This document shows positions 18,140 through 26,750 of a DNA stretch of 64,000 nt, piece after piece. A model generated the notes under the pieces. It was given only the letters and a program-made list of their open reading frames with translations, did not search any database and had not been told where the DNA came from. Both the position numbers and the translations under genes were made by a program. Position 1 is the first letter of the stretch, and every line of letters starts with the position of its first letter. Origin of the DNA: Prolixibacteraceae bacterium (GTDB lineage: Bacteria > Bacteroidota > Bacteroidia > Bacteroidales > Prolixibacteraceae); contig JAIBEZ010000077.1 of NCBI GenBank assembly GCA_019459485.1, forward strand, positions 18,278 to 82,277. The letters run 5' to 3'.

Positions 18140-18286
18140 CCGACATCATTGCTCGATTATCCGACATCATTGCTTAATGTTCTGATGTCATTGCTTTATG
18201 CTCCGACATCATTGTTTTATGCTCCGATGTCATTGCTTAACGTTCTGAGGCCATTGCTTGCATTCCCGACGTTTTTGCCTGATTAT
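18140..18286. repeat. Seven-copy 21-bp tandem repeat
   Basis: Exactly seven units of 21 bp, consensus CCGACATCATTGCTTNATGNT, begin at 18140, 18161, 18182, 18203, 18224, 18245 and 18266; inner copies are most alike and the outer ones decay. Because 21 is a multiple of three, a plus-strand frame stays open (PTSLLDY-like heptads), but it has no start signal or family match and is not called as a gene. The array ends exactly where the duplicated phosphodiesterase fragment begins. Confidence 0.85.
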
Positions 18287-18463
18287 CATTCCTCGTTAAA
18301 TGCCCCCCGTTCAAATTCCAGCACTTCCAAATCTTTGATGTTTTTTCCGTCGATAACAAACCTGACAGCCGTGCAAACCTGGTGAATACCTTTGTTTCCG
18401 GCTGCTCCGGGATTGATGTGCAACAGGTGGTATTTCGGGTCGTAAATTACTTTCAGGATATGT
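18286..18463 (-). pseudogene. Duplicated 3' end of the phosphodiesterase gene
   Basis: These 178 bp align without gaps to 20397-20574, the last 59 codons including the stop of the intact YfcE-type gene. I count 8 differences over 163 bp of the clearest part, and the last 90 bp are identical, so the copy is recent or has been converted. It lacks the N-terminal metal-binding motifs and any start, so it cannot encode an enzyme. It is joined out of frame to an HsdR-like fragment at 18464. Confidence 0.88.
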
Positions 18464-18592
18464 TACATATTGTCTTTCGGGGTGCACGCCATCGGGCGAA
18501 ATATCGGTACCAGGAATGTGAAAACAACCTAAATTTTTAGGGTACGAAAGTGCAATTTTTTCCATCTCATTTTCGGTAATGCTGTTTCTCAT
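18464..18592 (-). pseudogene. N-terminal remnant of a type I restriction HsdR-like gene
   Basis: The frame starting at the ATG at 18592 reads 'ITENEMEKIALSYPKNLGC' and 'GTDISPDGVHPERQ', which resembles the start of type I restriction endonuclease subunits (ITExxxExxAL...LGY...GPDIxPDGxxPER). After about 43 codons it breaks at 18463/18464 into the duplicated phosphodiesterase end and goes out of frame. The match is from memory of the family pattern and needs a search. 18593-18692 has no further gene. Confidence 0.55.
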
Positions 18593-18692
18593 CTTGTTGC
18601 TCAGTTACATTACAATTACATAAAAAAGCGCTGTTAATTAGTGAGTTGCAATTTATTTATGGCGATAAGGCACATAAAGGTTATATAAGAAA

Positions 18693-20147
18693 TCAGAACC
18701 AGTAAGGAACATATTTGGCATATTTTCTCGATTTACTTTCACTATCGTAATCCTTAATGAATTTTGCTTCGATCGTGTCTGAAATTATTCTGGATGCCAT
18801 TGGATAATTTTGTTCTTCTATCCCAAACCTTTGCCTTAAACTTTGATTTGTCATATATTCACCCGATACGTATTTCAAACATGCATGTAAATAACAAGCT
18901 CTTACTTTATCTCGCTTGTCCATTTGCCTCAATGTTTTGTGTCCATACAGAATAATACGGGTATAATTATCTCCCACAATAATTTCGGGCGCAGGTAACT
19001 GATTATATTCACATTCAAAAACAACCTTATCAATACCACTACCGCGCTCTTCACAAATATTTATGCGTCTCATAAAACGGGCAAGAATCTCGTTTCTGCT
19101 TTCTGGATTATGATCAACAAAGCGCAATGGATCGATCAATGGTTTTCCTGGATTGGTAATTTCAATTCGGTTACTAAATATCTCTACCATGGGTGAGCTT
19201 CCTTTTACCGAGAAGTCCTGATGAATAATGGCATTTGCCACCAATTCTCTGACAGCTAACAAAGGTAATAGCGAAACCTTTTTGCGCATTGCTTTATCAA
19301 TAATTTCGTTTGAAGGCAAATTGTCATCCAAGTATTTTATCAAGTCCTCAAAACCACTGGCATAACCTCTTTTTCCTAATTGTTCTTTAATTGTGTTAAT
19401 ACGGTTGTTCCCATTGTAAAAAATTACCCTCAAGGCTTTTCTTGATAAGTTTTCAAATTGATCAATGTCCTTGGCAAAGAGTAATGCCCCAATGTTTTTG
19501 ATGTGAAAACCTTTACCATGTTGAACGATGATTTTCTCTTGTATCATTCGGTCGATGATTCCTTTGCGATTGTCGGGTAAGGGGAGTTTCAGCAGATCGA
19601 AAAAAGATGGATAGTCAATTAATTGAAGAATATCATCTTCGGTGGCACTTGCCATTGCAGTTTCGTTCTCAAATACTGGATTGGCTTCAACTTTCCATAT
19701 TTGCCTTTCCCTTTCGGGATGGTCATCCAGCTTTTTCTTATAACTTCCTATCCTGATGAAATATTCACCTTTGAAACTTACCGGAGTATTTCGGGTAGCT
19801 TGAATTTTAAAAACAGCAAAGTGAGATTCATGAATATCTGCTTCGAAGATATTTACATCAATTTTCGGATTTAATTGAGATGCCAGCCAATTCTCCAATT
19901 CCTGATTGCCTTTTTTCTCGGCAAGTGGATGGAAATCGGTACCTACAAGCCTGTGTGTAGCATCTTCAATACCATATAACAAATAAGCAAAAGCTTGTTT
20001 ATGGTAACAGGCGCTATTACTCAAAGCCGAAATATACTCACCAATCTCTTGCGGGTTGCTGTTATTCACCTTAAACTCTACCCATTCGCACTCTTTGGGT
20101 AAGGCCGATAACTCCTTGATTAGTATTTCCAATTCATGATTTGTCAT
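18693..20147 (-). CDS. AlbA_2 / HATPase_c_4 putative regulator
   Basis: A 484-residue cytoplasmic protein. Residues 20-135 form an AlbA_2 (Schlafen-like) nucleic-acid-binding domain ('WVEFKVNNSNPQEIGEYIS', 'SFKGEYFIRIGSYKKKL'). Residues 290-400 form an ATP-binding domain of the HATPase_c_4 type ('LLAVRELVANAIIHQDFS', 'IFSNRIEITNPGKP', 'CEERGSGIDKVVFEC'). The C-terminus ('YMTNQSLRQRFGI') looks like a winged helix. Such proteins are found near type I restriction systems and other defence genes and are often called putative transcriptional regulators. Here the neighbour is an HsdR-like remnant, so this may be the survivor of a lost restriction locus. Confidence 0.82.
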   Translation of the reverse strand: MTNHELEILIKELSALPKECEWVEFKVNNSNPQEIGEYISALSNSACYHKQAFAYLLYGIEDATHRLVGTDFHPLAEKKGNQELENWLASQLNPKIDVNIFEADIHESHFAVFKIQATRNTPVSFKGEYFIRIGSYKKKLDDHPERERQIWKVEANPVFENETAMASATEDDILQLIDYPSFFDLLKLPLPDNRKGIIDRMIQEKIIVQHGKGFHIKNIGALLFAKDIDQFENLSRKALRVIFYNGNNRINTIKEQLGKRGYASGFEDLIKYLDDNLPSNEIIDKAMRKKVSLLPLLAVRELVANAIIHQDFSVKGSSPMVEIFSNRIEITNPGKPLIDPLRFVDHNPESRNEILARFMRRINICEERGSGIDKVVFECEYNQLPAPEIIVGDNYTRIILYGHKTLRQMDKRDKVRACYLHACLKYVSGEYMTNQSLRQRFGIEEQNYPMASRIISDTIEAKFIKDYDSESKSRKYAKYVPYWF

Positions 20148-20396
20148 GCTCTTGTTTCAATTTTTCCACTCATCAACCTTGCATGTGTAAATGGCAGATT
20201 TAATGGTCTTATTTTTTAAAGAAAGGTTTCTCAATCCCATTTAAGTGGGTTAAAAGCTCGTCGGATTCAGTTTAAATATTTTTACTTCTCACAGTTTAAA
20301 TATCAGAAATAACCTGATAGCGATGATACGAATAATAATTTAACAATTTGTAGGTGTCGCCAGTTAATTTCGGTATTACAACTCAACCTTTTCCCC

Positions 20397-20906
20397 TCAA
20401 ACCTCCTGAAATGCCCCCCGTTCAAATTCCAGTACTTCCAGATCTTTGATATTTTTTCCGTCGATCACAAACCGCACGGCTGTGCAAACCTGGTGAATAC
20501 CTTTGTTTCCGGCTGCTCCGGGATTGATGTGCAACAGGTGGTATTTCGGGTCGTAAATTACTTTCAGGATATGTGAATGTCCGGAAATAAAAAGTTGCGG
20601 TGGCTTATTATAGAAAAGTGTCCTGATCCGTTGTTCGTACTTTCCGGGATAACCTCCAATGTGAGTCATCAGCACATCCACTTCTTCACAAAAAAAACGC
20701 TGATCGAGAAGAAACATACGCCGCACAACATGATCGTCGATGTTGCCATAAACTGCCCGAAACGGTTTGAAAGCCGAAAGTTGGTCAGCAGTTTCGGCAT
20801 TGCCAATGTCGCCGGCATGCCATATTTCGTCAACCGATTCAAAGAATTTGAAAACGCGGTTGCTCAGTTGGCAATGGGTGTCCGATAAAAGTCCAATTCG
20901 TTTCAT
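20397..20906 (-). CDS. YfcE/MJ0936-type metallophosphoesterase
   Basis: A 169-residue phosphodiesterase of the calcineurin-like fold. Metal-binding motifs are all present: 'LLSDTHCQ', 'HAGDIGNAE', 'VYGNIDDH', 'MTHIGGYPG' and 'FISGHSHILKV'. The start is the ATG at 20906 (first Met directly before 'KRIGLLSDTH'); nine more codons upstream are open but lie in AT-rich non-coding sequence. The fold acts on phosphodiesters, often cyclic nucleotides in vitro; the natural substrate is unknown. Its last 59 codons are duplicated 2.1 kb away at 18286-18463. Confidence 0.9.
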   Translation of the reverse strand: MKRIGLLSDTHCQLSNRVFKFFESVDEIWHAGDIGNAETADQLSAFKPFRAVYGNIDDHVVRRMFLLDQRFFCEEVDVLMTHIGGYPGKYEQRIRTLFYNKPPQLFISGHSHILKVIYDPKYHLLHINPGAAGNKGIHQVCTAVRFVIDGKNIKDLEVLEFERGAFQEV

Positions 20907-20917
20907 AGTTAGTTTTG

Positions 20918-21000
20918 AACCACATAGGCACAACTTGTCCCGATTGCTCGGGATAGGGCACTTAGTTATTTTTCTATGTGTCCTATGTGCCTATGTGGTT
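20918..21000. repeat. 15-bp inverted repeat with nested hairpin
   Basis: AACCACATAGGCACA (20918-20932) is perfectly inverted at 20986-21000, and TCCCGA/TCGGGA (20938-20953) makes a small hairpin inside. The same TCCCGA core recurs at 29133-29148. It lies between divergent genes and could form a cruciform; it looks like a dispersed repeat, not an operator. Confidence 0.75.
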
Positions 21001-21076
21001 ATTTTCAATCTGCAATTTTACGATTTATTTTCGCCTAAAATGTCTAACTTTATATAAAATATAAAATCACCTTTCC

Positions 21077-24000
21077 ATGAAAAATTTGGCAACCCTTCAT
21101 CTCCTTTTTATAGTGTTATTCTTTGGCAGTTTGTATTCGTGTAAGCAACAGGTTAAATCCGATCAGGTTATTCGTATAATGGAAGTTGATCCGGGTTTTA
21201 GCACCTATATCGAAGAATATTCGAGTGGAATTATCCCTGTAAATTCAACCTTTAAAGTGAAACTGACAAGGGCGGTTGCAACGTCCTACGAAAACAAAAA
21301 AGAGTCAGTCGATCTGGCAAAAATGTTTTCGATTGAACCTTCGGTGAAGGGAGAATGCACATACAACGAAGGAGTTTTTACATTTAAACCCGCTGAAAAC
21401 CTAAAAGAAGGAACCGAGTATATCATTACTTTCATGCTGAAAAGAGTGATGGACGTTCCGGCGAAATTTGAAAAACTCAGGTTTAATACTTTTACATTGA
21501 AACGTAATTTTTCGGTATCGGTCAAAGGATTAAAGCCCGGTTCACCGGAACAAGCCAATCAGTATTCGCTTCATGGAGAAATACTTACATCCGTTCCACT
21601 TAAACCGGAAGATGTGGAACAAATAATTGAGGCTGAACAGGATGGAAAAGACCTGACTGTGCAATGGGATCATCAGACAGGTGAAAACCGGCATCTTTTT
21701 ACGGTCATAAACATCCAGCGAAAAGACAGGGTTTCATCGGTTGACCTCTCGTGGAACGGAAAAGTGGTGGATGTTGAAGAAAAAGGCGAAAAACAGATTG
21801 AAATTCCTGCCATTCATGTTTTCAAACTGATGAACACCAATGTTATTCATGAACCGGAGCAGCAGGTAAAACTAACTTTTTCAGACCCGATTGATACCCA
21901 ACAGGATTTGGAAGGACTGGTTGAATTGAAAGGTACCGGCCCATCAGAGATCGCAGTGGAAGGCAATCAACTGACTCTTTATCTGCACGAACGATTGGTT
22001 GGGGAATATCAGCTGGTAATCGATAAGAATATCAAAAATACAAATGGACAATCGCTTCCCGATGGGATAGAAACGATGATTGATTTTCAGTTGCTAAAAC
22101 CTGCATTGCGTTTGCCCGGTCGCGGAGTAATTATGCCCGATAACGGTTCGGTTATTTTTCCTTTTGAAGCTGTTAACCTGAAAGCTGTTGACCTGCGAAT
22201 CGTGAAAATATTCCCTTCAAACATGATTAATTTTCTTCAGGACAGATCATTGAGCGACACTTACGACATGAAGCGGGTTGGGAAACTGATTTACAGTAAA
22301 CGGATTGATCTGGTGACCAGTGAATTTGTCAATTTCAATAAGTGGAATGCCTTTTCAATCGACCTTTCCAAACACATTCACATCGAAAAAGGGGCTGTCT
22401 ATCAGGTGGAGATTGGAATGCAAAAAGCTTATTCAGTATATGTTTGCGCCGAAAGTCCAGATAAGGAGGAAGTTGAGCTGTACGACAGCAATAACGCGCT
22501 GGAAAAAGAAAAAGATTATTGGGAAAATCCGGATACCTGGGAAAATGAATACAACGACCGTTACTACGATTGGCGATTGCGCGAAAATCCCTGCTCGCGC
22601 GCCTATTTCACCAGCGACCGGAACATCAAGAGAAATATTCTGGTGAGTAACATTGGACTTATTGCAAAAAAAGGAAATGCCAGCGACGTTTTGGTGGTTT
22701 GCTCCGACATTCAAACGGCGTTGCCATTAAAAGGAGCCAGGCTGGAAGTTTACAATTATCAGTTGCAAGTGATTGGAACAGGTGAATCAAATGAGGAAGG
22801 ATTTTGCACGATTCAGGTATCGCAAAAACCATTTATGCTGGTTGCCGAACAAAACGGGCAAAAATCATTTCTGAAATTAAACGATTCCAATGCGTTGTCG
22901 TTGAGTCAATTTGATGTTTCAGGAGAGATCATTCAGGAAGGTATTAAGGCATTTATTTATACTGAACGTGGTGTGTGGCGGCCCGGAGATTCAATTTATA
23001 CTTCGGTTTTTATTGATGACAGATACGCGCCACTTCCCGATAAACACCCGGTTATTTTCAAACTGGTGAATGCGAAGGGACAAATCATTCAGAAACAGAT
23101 ACAAAACATAGATAACAAGCGATTACTAACTTTTAGGACTGCCACTGCCGCAGATGCTGAAACCGGAGCATGGAAAGCAATTGTTTCCATTGGAGACGCC
23201 GAATTCACCAAATATTTGCGCATTGAAACCATTAAACCCAACCGCCTGAAAATCAATTTCACAACCAAAAATGAACTGATCAGGAGCGAGGATCAGCAGG
23301 CTACTGCATTGATTGAATCGAACTGGCTGATTGGAATTAAATCGCCGGGCTTGCGCACTGTTGTTGATCTTAGCTTGAGGGCTGGTCAGACAAAATTCGA
23401 TCAATTCCCATTGTTTGGGTTCGATGATGCAACAAAGTCCTTTAAATATGAAACGAAAACGTTGATCGACAGCAAATCGGATGCAGGCGGAAACCTGAAT
23501 TTGCCGCTTCAGTTGGGGAAAATTACCGATGCGCCGGGAATGTTGAATGCCGATTTCACGGTTCGTATTTTTGAACCTGGTGGCGATGCCAGTATCCGCC
23601 AGTTCACGAAGAAATATTCGCCGTTCAGTAAATATGCCGGACTTTTTATTGCCCGCGCCGACGAAAACAACGAATACATCAAAGTGGACGAAAATTCAGC
23701 AATGAAACTGGTTTCCGTTGATCCTTCAGGAGAAGCCACTTCGGATCAGCTTCAACTGATGGTTTATAAAATGGAATGGCGCTGGTGGTGGGAATCTTCC
23801 GATCAGAATATTGGAAGCTATATCTCGCGGAATAACTCCAGCCTTGTTTTGTCGAAAACGGTGGATATCAAGTCGACTCCGGTTTCTGTCAGCGAAGCGT
23901 TCAGCAAACTGGAATGGGGACGCTATCTGATTGTTGTTCAGTCAACATCTGGCCACACATGTAGCCAGACGGTTTATAACCGTCCCGATTACTATTACGA

Positions 24001-26617
24001 AGACCAGTCCTCCAGTCAGGCCACCATGTTGAGTTTCACTTCTGACAAGAAAAAATACACTGCCGGCGACAATATCCACATCAGTTTCCCTGCTCCTGAT
24101 AAGGGAAGGGCGCTGATAACCATTGAAAACGGCACCAGCGTGACCGATAAATTTTGGGTAAACACGACTGCCGGAAACAACGATCTGAAGATAAAAGCAA
24201 CTGAAGCAATGGCTCCGTGCGCCTACATTCACATAAGTCTGATTCAGCCTTTCGGACAGCGAAACAACGACAATCCAATCCGCATGTACGGTGTAATTCC
24301 AATTCCTGTTGAAAATCCGGGTTCGAGATTGTTTCCGGTACTGCAAATTCCCGCCGAGTTCCGTCCTGAAAGACAAATCAGCCTTTCAGTGAGCGAAAAA
24401 AACGGGAAAGCAATGAATTACACGATTGCCATGGTAGACGAAGGTTTGCTCGATCTGACCGGTTTTAATACGCCTGATCCGTGGGCCGGAATTTATCAGC
24501 GTGAAGCGCTTGGAGTGAAAACCTGGGATTTGTTCGACGATGTGCTCGGCGCTTTTGGCGGAAAGATTGAAAAATTATTTGCCATCGGTGGTGATATGAA
24601 TCCTGTTGATCCTTCGAAAAATAAGGCCAACCGCTTTAAACCTGTTGTTCGCTTTGCGGGTCCTTTTAGCATAGAAAAAGGCCAGACACGTAAGCACACG
24701 TTCGATATTCCCGCCTACTCCGGATCGGTGCGAACCATGATTATTGCCGGAAACGAAGGTTCTTACGGAACTGATGAAAAAACCAGCGCGGTAAAAAGTC
24801 CGCTCATGTTACTGCCGGTTGCCCCGAGAAGTCTTGGCTTCGATGAAGAAATTACCATTCCGGTATCGGTTTTTGCACAGGATGCAGCGCTGAAAAATGT
24901 GCGTGTTAAGATTGAATGTTCCGAACATTTCAGCATCATTTCTGCCAGAGAAACAAATTTGAATTTTACTGAAATTGGTGAAAAAAGTGTTGAATTCAGG
25001 ATAAAGACTTCGGAAATTTCCGGATTTGGAACCATCAACTTTACGGCTACTTCAGGAAACGAATCGACCAAATACGAAATCAATATTCCGGTAAAAACCA
25101 AAGAATTACCTGTTTCCAGAAATGTTTCCAAACTCCTGAAATCCGGAGAAGAAGCAAGTCATTCGCTGGTTCCGTTCGGAATAAAAGGAAGTAACAAAGC
25201 GGTGGTAACTGTCAGCGGACTTCCTTCGGTTAACCTGAATTCACGGTTGAATTACCTGATTCAGTACCCGCACGGATGCACAGAACAGACCATTTCGTCA
25301 GTTTTTCCACAACTCTATCTTTCAGAAATTCAGGAATTGGATCAGGAACAAAAAAGGCAAACCGGGAATAACATTCAGGCGGGAATTTCGAAACTGACAA
25401 AGCATCAGAATACAGATGGTTCGTTCGGTTTCTGGCCGGGAATGGCCGCAAACGACGAATGGCTGACCAATTATGCAGGACATTTTTTCAGCGAAGCGGA
25501 ACTGAAAGGATTCACCATTCCGGTGCAAATGAAAAAAAGCTGGCTGACTTATCAGGCGCGAATGGCTTCCGACTGGAGGGGGACTTTGCCGTATCAGAAA
25601 GTGGTGCAGGCTTATCGATTATATACGCTGGCATTGGCTGACAAACCATCTTTTAGCGCAATGAACCGCTTGCGCGAAGACAAGAGCATGCCCACAGCAG
25701 GACGCTGGTTTTTGGCCGGAGCTTATGCCGAAGCTGGGCGGCCTGAAGCTGCTTACGAACTGATTGACATGCGGAATACGAGTCCGGCTGAAAATTTCAA
25801 TGGTTTTACCTACGGCGATCAAACCCGCGACCGTGCCATGTTGCTGCTTTGTATGGTCAGGATGGATGATCAGAACAACATGTTTACGCTTTATGAGCAC
25901 ATTGCAAAAAGTTTGAACAGCGATGAATGGATGAATACCCAAACCACTTCGTTTGCACTGATTGCGGTGAGCAAAACGATGGAAAAGATGAACGCCGACC
26001 GGAAAGGTTTGTCGTATTTGTTGACCATCAACAAAAAAGTAAACGAAAGTATTAAAACTGCCGCGCTGTTCAGCACCGCTTTAACAACCGAGCTGCCAGC
26101 AGAACAACTGGTAAAGATCAAGAATACTTCCTCCGGAACCGTTTTTGTGAATTACTACACCGAAGGAATCCCGAAAGCCGGGCAATCGGTGAAAACGGAT
26201 CGCAATCTGGAAACCACTGTCAAATTTATTGGCAAGGATAAAACGCCGATCGACATCACCAAACTGGCGCAGGGAACCGATTTTATGGCAGTTGTGCAAA
26301 TCAGGAATAAATCGACCGAAGATGTTTCGGATTGTGCGCTGACTTTTCAGGTTCCATCGGGCTGGGAAATCAGGAACACGCGTATGTTTAACCAGACAAC
26401 TTCAGTAAATGAAGACTCGTTTGATTACCGCGACTTCCGCGACGATAAAGTGATGACCTATTTTGACCTGAAAATAGGCCAATCGAAAACTTATCTGGTA
26501 ATCTTGAATGCTTCGTATCTGGGAAAATACTATTTCCCGAATATCCAGACCGAAGCCATGTACGACAAGAATTATTTGTCGGTAATACCGGGGGTTTGGG
26601 TGGAGGTGAATAAATAA
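21077..26617 (+). CDS. Bacterial alpha-2-macroglobulin lipoprotein
   Basis: A 1846-residue periplasmic protease trap. A lipoprotein signal ends at Cys22 ('GSLYSC'). Macroglobulin domains follow: MG/A2M_N near residue 633 ('TERGVWRPGDSIYTSVF'), the bait-region domain around 950-1150, the A2M domain at about 1189 ('VVRFAGPFSIEKGQ'), and the thioester domain with 'YPHGCTEQTISS', in which Cys1401 and Gln1404 can form the thioester. C-terminal beta domains end in 'SYLGKYYFPNIQTEAMYD'. Proteases that cut the bait would be trapped covalently. PBP1C follows 133 bp downstream, the classic partner, so the pair probably guards and repairs the cell envelope. Confidence 0.93.
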   Translation: MKNLATLHLLFIVLFFGSLYSCKQQVKSDQVIRIMEVDPGFSTYIEEYSSGIIPVNSTFKVKLTRAVATSYENKKESVDLAKMFSIEPSVKGECTYNEGVFTFKPAENLKEGTEYIITFMLKRVMDVPAKFEKLRFNTFTLKRNFSVSVKGLKPGSPEQANQYSLHGEILTSVPLKPEDVEQIIEAEQDGKDLTVQWDHQTGENRHLFTVINIQRKDRVSSVDLSWNGKVVDVEEKGEKQIEIPAIHVFKLMNTNVIHEPEQQVKLTFSDPIDTQQDLEGLVELKGTGPSEIAVEGNQLTLYLHERLVGEYQLVIDKNIKNTNGQSLPDGIETMIDFQLLKPALRLPGRGVIMPDNGSVIFPFEAVNLKAVDLRIVKIFPSNMINFLQDRSLSDTYDMKRVGKLIYSKRIDLVTSEFVNFNKWNAFSIDLSKHIHIEKGAVYQVEIGMQKAYSVYVCAESPDKEEVELYDSNNALEKEKDYWENPDTWENEYNDRYYDWRLRENPCSRAYFTSDRNIKRNILVSNIGLIAKKGNASDVLVVCSDIQTALPLKGARLEVYNYQLQVIGTGESNEEGFCTIQVSQKPFMLVAEQNGQKSFLKLNDSNALSLSQFDVSGEIIQEGIKAFIYTERGVWRPGDSIYTSVFIDDRYAPLPDKHPVIFKLVNAKGQIIQKQIQNIDNKRLLTFRTATAADAETGAWKAIVSIGDAEFTKYLRIETIKPNRLKINFTTKNELIRSEDQQATALIESNWLIGIKSPGLRTVVDLSLRAGQTKFDQFPLFGFDDATKSFKYETKTLIDSKSDAGGNLNLPLQLGKITDAPGMLNADFTVRIFEPGGDASIRQFTKKYSPFSKYAGLFIARADENNEYIKVDENSAMKLVSVDPSGEATSDQLQLMVYKMEWRWWWESSDQNIGSYISRNNSSLVLSKTVDIKSTPVSVSEAFSKLEWGRYLIVVQSTSGHTCSQTVYNRPDYYYEDQSSSQATMLSFTSDKKKYTAGDNIHISFPAPDKGRALITIENGTSVTDKFWVNTTAGNNDLKIKATEAMAPCAYIHISLIQPFGQRNNDNPIRMYGVIPIPVENPGSRLFPVLQIPAEFRPERQISLSVSEKNGKAMNYTIAMVDEGLLDLTGFNTPDPWAGIYQREALGVKTWDLFDDVLGAFGGKIEKLFAIGGDMNPVDPSKNKANRFKPVVRFAGPFSIEKGQTRKHTFDIPAYSGSVRTMIIAGNEGSYGTDEKTSAVKSPLMLLPVAPRSLGFDEEITIPVSVFAQDAALKNVRVKIECSEHFSIISARETNLNFTEIGEKSVEFRIKTSEISGFGTINFTATSGNESTKYEINIPVKTKELPVSRNVSKLLKSGEEASHSLVPFGIKGSNKAVVTVSGLPSVNLNSRLNYLIQYPHGCTEQTISSVFPQLYLSEIQELDQEQKRQTGNNIQAGISKLTKHQNTDGSFGFWPGMAANDEWLTNYAGHFFSEAELKGFTIPVQMKKSWLTYQARMASDWRGTLPYQKVVQAYRLYTLALADKPSFSAMNRLREDKSMPTAGRWFLAGAYAEAGRPEAAYELIDMRNTSPAENFNGFTYGDQTRDRAMLLLCMVRMDDQNNMFTLYEHIAKSLNSDEWMNTQTTSFALIAVSKTMEKMNADRKGLSYLLTINKKVNESIKTAALFSTALTTELPAEQLVKIKNTSSGTVFVNYYTEGIPKAGQSVKTDRNLETTVKFIGKDKTPIDITKLAQGTDFMAVVQIRNKSTEDVSDCALTFQVPSGWEIRNTRMFNQTTSVNEDSFDYRDFRDDKVMTYFDLKIGQSKTYLVILNASYLGKYYFPNIQTEAMYDKNYLSVIPGVWVEVNK

Positions 26618-26628
26618 ATTTTCATGAG

Positions 26629-26707
26629 ATCCTGAAACAAGTTCAGGATGACGCTCCGAGTATCGTTTTGCCATCATCGGAGCGTCATGCCGAATTTATT
26701 TCGGCAT
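26629..26707. repeat. Three chained hairpins between a2m and pbpC
   Basis: ATCCTGAA/TTCAGGAT (26629-26649), a perfect 12-bp stem ATGACGCTCCGA/TCGGAGCGTCAT (26648-26659 and 26677-26688), and ATGCCGAA/TTCGGCAT (26687-26707) overlap end to end. The minus strand reads 'HPELVSGS', a peptide often seen when this kind of Bacteroidota intergenic repeat is translated. It could lower read-through into pbpC. Confidence 0.8.
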
Positions 26708-26750
26708 CCCATAATATCATGAGGAATAAATAGAAAGATTTTATTAGTTG

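Noticed and set aside
18059..18385. 108-codon plus-strand frame with PTSLLxx heptads
   Set aside because: It is a by-product of the 21-bp tandem array, overlaps the pseudogene and has no family match or ribosome site.
26402..26677. 91-codon minus frame starting near HPELVSGS
   Set aside because: It arises from the hairpin repeat and the antisense of the alpha-2-macroglobulin gene.
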